DNA from: Candidatus Hydrogenedentota bacterium
GTDB taxonomy: Bacteria; Hydrogenedentota; Hydrogenedentia; Hydrogenedentiales; CAITNO01
Reading direction: 5' to 3'
DNA: 9,339 bases
NCBI GenBank assembly: GCA_903922535.1
Contig: CAIXUF010000663.1
Coordinates: forward strand, 1 to 9,339
Part shown: piece after piece, positions 1-6,115 of the stretch
How positions within the stretch are numbered: position 1 is the stretch's first letter
Layout of the letters: every line of letters starts with the position of its first letter
The notes under the pieces: model-generated
The model's database searches: none
The model's input: only the letters and a program-made list of their open reading frames with translations
What the model was told of the DNA's origin: nothing
Made by a program: the position numbers and the translations under genes

Positions 1-1
1 C

Positions 2-475
2 ATGTTCGGCGTAAAGCCGTCGTTTGTGGATTTGACGGGGCTGGAGAAGTACAAGATCCACAGCCAGGCCGACCTCGCCGCCGCGTTCATCGCCGAGAAG
101 AACCGCATCTTCGCCGAACGGTCGATGGCGTACACCAACTCAAAAGGCGAGAAGGTAAAGCTGACGCTGGCCGATCTCGAACAGCGGATCTATAATCTGT
201 CCTTCGACCCCAACCATCCGCCCGAGCTTCGCTGGGGCGCGCCTTTCGGCACCGCCGAGCGCGCCACGGCCGTGCAGACCGTCACCCCCGTGCCGTGCGG
301 CGAGCGCGTGCCCATGGAGGAGGCGTTCCGGCTGGAGGCCTTTTACCGCTGCATCGGCCAGCGCGAAACCGAAAGAAGCTATCTGCGCACCATGTTCACT
401 TCGGGCTATCCCGTCCGCGACAAGCTGGACGCCCAGGTGGGCAAGTGGTCCTACGCGACGCAGCCGCTGGTCTAG
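2..475 (+). CDS. C-terminal part of a transglutaminase-like protein paralogue, cut by the left edge
   Basis: The reading frame is open from the window edge to the TAG at 473-475. The ATG at position 2 is probably internal, because alignment to the downstream protein starts at the first residue and matches its residues from about 435 onward. Shared blocks include V-D-L-x-G-L, E-K-N-R-I-F and the 14-residue identity SFDPNHPPELRWGA, followed by a similar P-M-E-x-A-(F/Y)-(R/K)-x-E-A-(F/Y)-Y-R region. This is therefore the C-terminal domain of a paralogue of the 499-2379 gene. The N-terminal part, including any catalytic cysteine and signal peptide, lies outside the window. The function of this C-terminal domain is unknown to me. 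It ends about 30 residues earlier than its paralogue, at L-V-stop, lacking the latter's charged tail. The next gene follows after 23 bases, so the two are probably co-transcribed. Its status as a real gene is secure; its function is not. Confidence 0.85.
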   Translation: MFGVKPSFVDLTGLEKYKIHSQADLAAAFIAEKNRIFAERSMAYTNSKGEKVKLTLADLEQRIYNLSFDPNHPPELRWGAPFGTAERATAVQTVTPVPCGERVPMEEAFRLEAFYRCIGQRETERSYLRTMFTSGYPVRDKLDAQVGKWSYATQPLV

Positions 476-487
476 CGGAGCGCGCAC

Positions 488-491
488 GAGG
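488..491 (+). promoter_or_regulatory. Ribosome binding site (GAGG)
   Basis: GAGG sits seven bases before the ATG at 499. It supports that start, which also begins directly with a good signal peptide. It lies in the 23-base gap after the upstream stop. No promoter is visible there, so transcription probably reads through from upstream. Confidence 0.7.
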
Positions 492-498
492 TTAAAGA

Positions 499-2379
499 AT
501 GCACGCACACCGACTGTGCACCGCCGCGGTGGCCGTCCTCATGGGGCTTTCGCTTTGCGGCCTTGTCCGGGCCGAGGACGTCAATCCCGCCTCCATCCAT
601 TCCAAGGGCGGCGCATGGCCGCTGCACCGGCAGTGGAACGCGGCGGAAACGCGCCTCTTCGCCCGCTGGATCGGCCGCATCTACGAGAAGAAGACAAGCG
701 GCACCACGGAACAGCGCCTCGCAAAACTGGAGCGGGTGCTCACCGATCCGGAAATGAACCTGCTGCTCGATCCCGCCTTTGCCGGCGATCCCTCCAATCC
801 CCAGGTGGACATGGATTCGATCCGTGCCATGCACGGCATCGTGGACTGCCAAAAGCTGGTCATTTCCCTCACCGCCTACTATTCGTGCCGGCGCGGGCTG
901 CCCTTCATGATCAGCCATGTGCGGGCCGTTGACGGCGGCGACCTGCGCACCGCCGACAGCACCATTCCCGTCGGCGGCTCAAGCTGCTTCGACTACGATT
1001 CGCCCCATGAATTCTTTGTGGACTGCGTCAAAGGCGTTTGCACGGGCAACATGCGCGTCGAGCCTTTCGGCAAGAACGCCGAACAGTCCGACTCCTGCCC
1101 GGTGGCCATTGACCGCGAGCACCTCCTTCCGGGCTGCGTGTATTACCTGGACGGCCACGTGCTGGTGCTGGCCCATGTGGACGCCCACGGCGAGCCGCGC
1201 TTTCTCGACGCGACGGTCGCGGTCTCGCGCGATTTGTACACGTTCAACGGGATGAACGCGGTGAGCGGGCTGACCCCGAAGCACTCCGAGAGCGCCGGTA
1301 AAGAATACGCCGGATGTTTCCGCGGCTTCCGCGTGCTGCGCTATCCGATTGCCGAGACGGACAAGTCGGGTGAAGTGAAACGCGTGCGCCGCCGGACAGA
1401 CGAGGAGATGAAAGAGTTCGGCTGGTCCACGGAGCAGTACGACAAGTTTGAGGAACTGGTGAAGCAGGGCGGGATAACGGACAACGGCCTGAGCTTCGAC
1501 AGCATGCACCAGTTCATCCGCTACCGCCTGAGCACGCCCGCACCCATCAAGGTGGCGGATCTCATCCGGACTTATGCGAAGGAGGCGGGAGATCTGCTGG
1601 CGGCACGGGAGCAGGCCGTGCAGCGCGCCTGGAGCGATGTGCAAAAGAACGGCCCCATCCCGTTTCCCGAGGGGGCGGACATGCAAAACATCTACCGGGC
1701 AGGCGGTCGCTGGGGCGAACATGCCACGGCGCTGACCGACGCCGAATTTCGGGCGCACTATTTCGACTTTTGCGAGGCGCTCGACCGGACGCTGTCCTGG
1801 TATGACACGAAGGAGGACTACGTGGACCTGGAGGGGCTGCGCAAGGACGCCATTTGGAACCATTCCGATCTTGCCTTCGCGGCGGTCATCGAAAAGAACC
1901 GCATCTTTGACGAAACCAAACTGGAATACACCGCCTCCTCGGGGGAGAAGCGGACGCTTTCACTGGGAGACATAGAGCGGCGGCTCTACGACATGTCCTT
2001 CGATCCCAACCACCCGCCCGAGCTGCGGTGGGGCGCCAAACCGGGCACGGATGAGGCGGGAAGCGCGCCCATGACGGTCACCGCCCTGCGCGCGGGAAAG
2101 CCGCTGCCCATGGAGGACGCCTACAAATACGAGGCCTATTACCGGTCCCTGACCCGCCGTGAGACAGAGGAGACCCCGCTGCGCGGCGCGGCCACAACCG
2201 GGTTCTATATCCGCGAGACCATCGACGATTTTCTGTGGCCCAAGTGGCACGGCCTCAAGTCGCCGCCGCTGGTGCCTCATGGCGGCAAGGCCGCCTACAT
2301 GGCCTCCGTGCCCGAGGCCGAAAAGAAGAGTCTGGCGCAAAAGTTTGCGGGCACTCCAACGAAAGAGAGGCATGAGTGA
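499..2379 (+). CDS. Secreted transglutaminase-like (papain-fold) protein, 626 aa
   Basis: Residues 1-25 form a Sec signal peptide: short basic start, hydrophobic core LCTAAVAVLMGLSLCGL, cleavage after V-R-A. No lipobox fits. Residues 113-137 (G-I-V-D-C-Q-K-L followed by a helix ending G-L-P-F) resemble the nucleophile helix of transglutaminase-like enzymes, with Cys117. Residues 219-239 (G-H-V-L-V-L ... F-L-D-A-T) resemble the His and Asp strands, giving a candidate triad Cys117-His220-Asp237. The Cys-to-His segment is long (103 residues) and holds Cys163, 176, 181, 200 and 213, possibly disulphide-bonded outside the cytoplasm. Residues 435-600 form a second domain with the SFDPNHPPELRWGA motif, shared with the upstream truncated gene. 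GAGG at 488-491 is seven bases before the ATG. Its stop overlaps the GTG of the GH99-like gene. The substrate is unknown: it could be a peptidase, a protein cross-linker or an inactive homologue. Gene certainty is very high; the fold call is moderate. Confidence 0.75.
   Translation: MHAHRLCTAAVAVLMGLSLCGLVRAEDVNPASIHSKGGAWPLHRQWNAAETRLFARWIGRIYEKKTSGTTEQRLAKLERVLTDPEMNLLLDPAFAGDPSNPQVDMDSIRAMHGIVDCQKLVISLTAYYSCRRGLPFMISHVRAVDGGDLRTADSTIPVGGSSCFDYDSPHEFFVDCVKGVCTGNMRVEPFGKNAEQSDSCPVAIDREHLLPGCVYYLDGHVLVLAHVDAHGEPRFLDATVAVSRDLYTFNGMNAVSGLTPKHSESAGKEYAGCFRGFRVLRYPIAETDKSGEVKRVRRRTDEEMKEFGWSTEQYDKFEELVKQGGITDNGLSFDSMHQFIRYRLSTPAPIKVADLIRTYAKEAGDLLAAREQAVQRAWSDVQKNGPIPFPEGADMQNIYRAGGRWGEHATALTDAEFRAHYFDFCEALDRTLSWYDTKEDYVDLEGLRKDAIWNHSDLAFAAVIEKNRIFDETKLEYTASSGEKRTLSLGDIERRLYDMSFDPNHPPELRWGAKPGTDEAGSAPMTVTALRAGKPLPMEDAYKYEAYYRSLTRRETEETPLRGAATTGFYIRETIDDFLWPKWHGLKSPPLVPHGGKAAYMASVPEAEKKSLAQKFAGTPTKERHE
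2365..2370 (+). promoter_or_regulatory. Ribosome binding site (GAGAGG) inside the preceding gene
   Basis: GAGAGG lies within the last codons of the 499-2379 gene, five bases before the GTG at 2376. It decides the GTG start. The ATG at 2372 is only one base from this site and lies in a different frame, so it is not used. The GTGA overlap of start and stop indicates translational coupling. Confidence 0.75.
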
Positions 2380-4574
2380 AAAAGGGCATCCGCTCCGTTC
2401 TGACTGTGTTGGGCATTGCGGCGGCGGCGCTGAACGCCGGGGCTCAAACGGCGGAAGCGGCCGGTCCGGTGTCGATACGCTCTTTCCTTCCGGTAAAACC
2501 CATCAGCCGGGCCGGGAGGTCGGCGGGCATTCGCGCGGTCGTCGCCAATGCCGGCGAAGCCCCGGCATCGGTTGCCGCCAGGATCATTCTTCCTGAAGGC
2601 GTGCGCTGCGCGGAGGGCAACCCTTCCCAGGACGTTGCAATTGATGGCATGGATGAAATGGAACTGCTTTGGCAGGTCGAAGCCGATGCGGCCATGACCT
2701 GCGAACTGTGGCTGGAGATTGACGCCGGGGGGGCCGCGGTCCCCCCGGCTGTGCTTCCCATGAACTTTCTTGCTCCGGTTCATATGGACCCGCCGGCCTA
2801 TATCCCCGAGCCGGTGCCGGCAAAGACCGACGTGCTCATCGGTGCGCACCACTGCCCGCTGTGGGAGGCCGACAAGCCCTTCATGTGGTCGCAGTTGATC
2901 AAGCATCCCGAGCGGACGCCGGCGCTGGGCTTCTATGCGCAGGAAAACCCCGAGGTGTCGGACTGGGAAACGAAATGGGCCGTCGAGCACGGCGTGTCGT
3001 ACTTCATCTACTGCTGGTACCGGGCCGGCCAGGGCGGGCCGGTGAAAACCCATTTCAGCAGCGCCATCCACGACGCGCTGTTCAAGTCGAAGTTTCAGGA
3101 CAAGATGAAGTTCACCATCATGTGGGAGAACCAGTCGCGCGGTGTGGCGGGTGTGTCCGACGAAAACGACCTCATGGAGAACCTGCTCCCGTTCTGGATC
3201 GACAATTACTTCAAGCACCCAAGTTACGTGAAGATTGACAACAAGCCCCTCCTCTTCATCTACCGCCCCGAGTTCTTGATTGACGATCTGGGCGGCGAGG
3301 AGAACGTCGTCAAGGCCTTTGGCAAAATGCGGCAGGCCTGCAAAGATGCGGGGTTTGACGGGTTGCACCTGCTCGGCGAATACCGCGGTCTCGATCCAAA
3401 ACAGCTTCAACTGATGAAACGCATCGGCCTAGACTACACCTTTGCCTACTGCTGGTACGTGCCCGACAACCCCACGCCCGAGAGGGCCATTGACACACAG
3501 ATCGGGTACATCAACAAGACGCAGGAAATGGGTATCCTGCCGCAGGTGGTCACCGTGTCGCAGGCATGGAGCGGCTGGAACGACGAGGGCACCCTCTGGA
3601 AGATACCGCCAACGGAATACAAGACGCTGCTGCGCAGGGCAAAGGACATCATCGCCACCTTCCCGGCCAATGAACTGGGCAGCAGGACGATGATTCTCGA
3701 CAACTGGAACGAATGGGGCGAGGGCCACTACATCGCGCCCTACCGCGAATACGGCTTCGGCTATCTCGACGCCGTGCGCGAGGTGTTCTCCAACGCGCCC
3801 GAACCGCACACCGACCTGATTCCCGAAGACATCGGCCTCGGCCCCTACGACACGGCCTACCGCGCCTTCACGGAACGCGAGGCGTCCATCAAGAAACAGG
3901 TGTCCAAGAAAGTCAGCAAGACCGGCGTGCAGGAGCCGGGGATGATCGCGTGGTGGGCCTTCGATGAGGACAAGGACGCGCCCGTGGCGATGGACTGGTC
4001 GGGTCACCGGCTGGGCGGCCTGCTGCGCAAGGCCGCGCGCGCGCCGGGCATCGATGGCAACGCGCTGGTCTGCGACGGCGGCTGCGTCGAGGTGCCCAAG
4101 AACGTCCTGCTCTCGGTGACACAGGGCGTGAGCGTTTCCTGCTGGGTCAGGACGGATGCCGCCGGACAGGGCAACACATGGATACTCAACCGCGTGTTCC
4201 AGGGCGGCACCGCCACGGGTTACCGGCTCGGCGTGGTGGACGGCAAGCCCTGTTTCGAAGTGCCCCAGACCGACTGGAGCCACCACCTCAAGGCCAGTGT
4301 CGATCTGCCGACCGGCCGCTGGGTGCACCTGGCGGGCACCTTCGACGGCAGGACGATCCGCATTTACGTGGACGGTGTGGAACAGGGAACCATGGACCGT
4401 CCCGGTCCGGTGAACACCAACGACTTCCACCTCTGCCTGGGCAACTACGAGATTGACCACGCGTCTCATTTCGAGGGACTGCTGGATGAGCTAAGACTCT
4501 ATGACCGTGCCCTGACCGCCGAAGAGGTGCAGGCGCAGTGCAAGGCACTGGCGGAAAGCGCGGGCAGGAGTTAG
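2376..4574 (+). CDS. Secreted GH99/WbsX-like glycoside hydrolase with C-terminal LamG domain, 732 aa
   Basis: It starts at GTG, overlapping the previous TGA by four bases. Residues 1-23 are a Sec signal peptide (M-K-K-G-I-R, hydrophobic core, A-G-A before Q24). Residues about 30-135 look like an Ig/CARDB-type beta-sandwich. Residues about 150-472 match the GH99-like/WbsX family: Y-F-I-Y-C-W-Y-R at 209-216, L-L-F-I-Y-R-P-E-F at 292-300, and the signature NWNEWGEGHYIAP at 443-455. Glu446 and Glu449 are three apart, as in the active-site pair of GH99 endo-alpha-mannosidases. A Lys-rich linker follows (about 473-520). Residues 521-722 form a LamG/ConA-like domain (W-W-A-F-D, G-R-W-V-H-L-A-G-T-F-D-G, I-Y-V-D-G, F-E-G-L-L-D-E-L-R-L-Y-D-R-A-L). 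WbsX itself is annotated as a glycosyltransferase in O-antigen loci, but a secreted protein with a LamG module fits a hydrolase better. The substrate is not readable; mannan-like glycans are only a family precedent. Confidence 0.88.
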   Translation: MKKGIRSVLTVLGIAAAALNAGAQTAEAAGPVSIRSFLPVKPISRAGRSAGIRAVVANAGEAPASVAARIILPEGVRCAEGNPSQDVAIDGMDEMELLWQVEADAAMTCELWLEIDAGGAAVPPAVLPMNFLAPVHMDPPAYIPEPVPAKTDVLIGAHHCPLWEADKPFMWSQLIKHPERTPALGFYAQENPEVSDWETKWAVEHGVSYFIYCWYRAGQGGPVKTHFSSAIHDALFKSKFQDKMKFTIMWENQSRGVAGVSDENDLMENLLPFWIDNYFKHPSYVKIDNKPLLFIYRPEFLIDDLGGEENVVKAFGKMRQACKDAGFDGLHLLGEYRGLDPKQLQLMKRIGLDYTFAYCWYVPDNPTPERAIDTQIGYINKTQEMGILPQVVTVSQAWSGWNDEGTLWKIPPTEYKTLLRRAKDIIATFPANELGSRTMILDNWNEWGEGHYIAPYREYGFGYLDAVREVFSNAPEPHTDLIPEDIGLGPYDTAYRAFTEREASIKKQVSKKVSKTGVQEPGMIAWWAFDEDKDAPVAMDWSGHRLGGLLRKAARAPGIDGNALVCDGGCVEVPKNVLLSVTQGVSVSCWVRTDAAGQGNTWILNRVFQGGTATGYRLGVVDGKPCFEVPQTDWSHHLKASVDLPTGRWVHLAGTFDGRTIRIYVDGVEQGTMDRPGPVNTNDFHLCLGNYEIDHASHFEGLLDELRLYDRALTAEEVQAQCKALAESAGRS
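2724..2749 (+). repeat. Perfect GC-only inverted repeat inside the GH99-like gene
   Basis: Two 9-base arms, GCCGGGGGG at 2724-2732 and CCCCCCGGC at 2741-2749, flank an 8-base spacer that can pair further. It encodes residues about 117-125 (Gly/Ala/Pro-rich) at the end of the N-terminal beta-sandwich, before the catalytic domain. No T-tract follows, so it is not a standard terminator. Confidence 0.7.
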
Positions 4575-4598
4575 AATACCCTCGTCAATGAGGAGCAT

Positions 4599-4618
4599 CG
4601 TCATTGCTCGCAATGACG
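4599..4618 (+). repeat. Perfect palindrome in the gap after the GH99-like gene (REP-like)
   Basis: CGTCATTGC at 4599-4607 and GCAATGACG at 4610-4618 are exact inverted copies separated by TC. The - strand reads CGTCATTGCGAGC, which resembles from memory the head of a short interspersed repeat common in many bacterial genomes. TCATTG at 4601-4606 can also pair with CAATGA at 4586-4591, giving two mutually exclusive hairpins. No run of T follows, so an intrinsic terminator is not supported. The rest of 4575-4668 shows no convincing promoter. Confidence 0.65.
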
Positions 4619-4659
4619 GCATGGATTACGGGTTCTGTGAAGCATCACGTCCAACAACC

Positions 4660-4664
4660 AGGGA
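4660..4664 (+). promoter_or_regulatory. Ribosome binding site (AGGGA) that decides the 4669 start
   Basis: AGGGA lies four bases before the ATG at 4669. The upstream in-frame ATG at 4588 has no such site, and it would force the palindrome to be translated. The paralogue downstream also begins just before the R-D-Y-P-W-R-R-N-R-R-R motif, matching the 4669 start. Confidence 0.55.
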
Positions 4665-4668
4665 CAAG

Positions 4669-6042
4669 ATGGAGCGCAAACGCAGAGACTACCCATGGCG
4701 GAGGAACCGCCGCCGCCTGCTGCTGATCGTGTTTGCTTTCTTCGGCACGGTGGCGCTGGCCCTTGCGGTGGTGAACTGGCGGGGGGAATCGTCCCTCGAA
4801 AAGCAGATTGCCGCCATTCGCGCCAAGGGAGAACCGATAACGCCCAATGAGCTTGCGCAACGCTTTCCCGCGCCACCCAGGGAGAACAACGCGGCAGACA
4901 CCTACGGAAAGGCGGGTGAAGCGCTCAAACCGGCACTGGACGACAACCACTACCGCGCCAAAATCACCAAGATCAGTGAAGCGCAGCCGCAGGACCGTTT
5001 CGCGGAGGAACTCCACAAGTGGATGGAGGGCTACCTGGCGGACCATGCGGATGCCCTGAGCATCCTGCATGAGGCGGCAAGGAACCCGGCAACCCGGTAC
5101 GATTTTGACCTGGGCAAGGGCTTTGAAGCGCCGATTCCCAATCTGCTGCAATTGCGCGGCTCGGCACAGTTGCTTCAAATGGAGGCCTACGTGGCCGCCG
5201 AAGACGGGGACCGCGCACGCGCCGCCGACGCGGTTGCCGCAGCGTTGGCGATGGACCGGCCAATGCGCGAAGCGCCGACCCTGATCATGCAGATGATGCG
5301 GCTGGCATTGCGGTCCATGGCCTGTATCACGCTGAAACGCGTGCTGCCGATGGTCGCGTTCTCGGATGAACAACTGGCCCAACTGCAAGCCGCGGTTGCG
5401 GAGACCTGGGATCCGGAGGCCTTGACAAATGCGTTCATCTTCGAACGGGCATCGGGCCTTTCTGCATTTGAGCGTCCGCAGTTGTTCCTCCCGCAGATAC
5501 AGCAGGCGGACAACTGGTTTCCCGGCGCGGCCTCTTTGGCAGCGGGAGTGGTCCGCTTTTCCATGACGGCGAGCGGCGACCGGGAACGCTACCTGAAGTA
5601 CATGACCGACATGATTGATGCGAGCCGCCGGCCCGTTCCGGAAGCCCTTGACATAATGGAGAACATGGGAAAGGAACTGTCTTCACGGCGTTCATTCATT
5701 CCCGGCTTTGCAGAGATGGTCATTCCCAATCTCATGCGATGCGAGACGCAAGCCGCACGGGGTGACGCCTTCCTGTTCGGCGCCCGGGCCGCGCTGGCCC
5801 TGGAACGGTACCGTCTGGCCAACGGCCGCCCGCCCGCGCAGATCGCGGAACTTGTGCCCGTGTTTCTGCCCAGCCTGCCGCTGGACCCCTTCGACGGCCA
5901 GCCGCTCCGCTATGTCGCCGACGACCGCGGTTACACCTTCTACAGCGTCGGCGAGAACCGTAAGGACGATGGCGGCCAAGACACCCCCGGAAAGAACCTG
6001 GATGTCGCGTTTCGCGTGACCTATCCGTCAAAGCAGGAATAG
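4669..6042 (+). CDS. Membrane-anchored protein with pseudopilin-like C-terminus, copy 1 (457 aa)
   Basis: I do not recognise a named family. Residues 1-16 are strongly basic (R-D-Y-P-W-R-R-N-R-R-R), followed by one membrane helix at about 17-37, so the N-terminus should be cytoplasmic and the bulk outside. Residues 40-80 hold I-R-A-K-G-E-P-I-T-P and N-N-A-A. The middle (about 110-370) is predicted alpha-helical with TPR-like character, for example A-E-D-G-D-R-A-R-A-A-D-A-V at 177-189. Residues about 373-450 resemble the C-terminal part of the major pseudopilin GspG: A-L-E-R-Y-R-L-A-N-G-R-P-P, then L-V-P-V-F-L-P-S-L-P-L-D-P-F-D-G, then Y-S-V-G with D433-D434 and D445. The type IV pilin processing motif (G-F-T-L-x-E) is absent, so it is probably not assembled into a pilus. 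A start at 4588 would add 27 residues but lacks a ribosome site. The next gene is a tandem paralogue. The role is unknown. Confidence 0.85.
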   Translation: MERKRRDYPWRRNRRRLLLIVFAFFGTVALALAVVNWRGESSLEKQIAAIRAKGEPITPNELAQRFPAPPRENNAADTYGKAGEALKPALDDNHYRAKITKISEAQPQDRFAEELHKWMEGYLADHADALSILHEAARNPATRYDFDLGKGFEAPIPNLLQLRGSAQLLQMEAYVAAEDGDRARAADAVAAALAMDRPMREAPTLIMQMMRLALRSMACITLKRVLPMVAFSDEQLAQLQAAVAETWDPEALTNAFIFERASGLSAFERPQLFLPQIQQADNWFPGAASLAAGVVRFSMTASGDRERYLKYMTDMIDASRRPVPEALDIMENMGKELSSRRSFIPGFAEMVIPNLMRCETQAARGDAFLFGARAALALERYRLANGRPPAQIAELVPVFLPSLPLDPFDGQPLRYVADDRGYTFYSVGENRKDDGGQDTPGKNLDVAFRVTYPSKQE

Positions 6043-6101
6043 GGAGACGGGATTCCGGTCTTGTTGATGCAGTCCGTCGGATTGATCGAGAATCAAACAC
6101 A

Positions 6102-6105
6102 AAGG
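6102..6105 (+). promoter_or_regulatory. Probable ribosome binding site (AAGG)
   Basis: AAGG lies ten bases before the ATG at 6116, a slightly long but acceptable spacing. A nearer ATG at 6109 is in another frame. The 73-base gap from 6043 otherwise shows only a weak 5-base hairpin (6082-6096) and no convincing promoter. Confidence 0.45.
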
Positions 6106-6115
6106 TGCATGGCCC

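Noticed and set aside
541..600. Possible lipoprotein signal in the transglutaminase-like protein (L-S-L-C)
   Set aside because: The residue before the Cys is Leu rather than Gly, Ala or Ser, and a good V-R-A cleavage site for ordinary signal peptidase follows.
2295..3410. Open frame of 371 codons on the - strand
   Set aside because: It covers the start of the GH99-like gene, which has clear family motifs, and it shows no recognisable domain of its own.
4588..4668. Upstream start for the first anchored protein
   Set aside because: The ATG at 4588 lacks a ribosome site, the added 27 residues have no counterpart in the paralogue, and they would translate the palindrome.
6082..6096. TTGAT/ATCAA hairpin in the gap between the anchored paralogues
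   Set aside because: A 5-base stem is expected by chance and shows no link to a regulatory motif.
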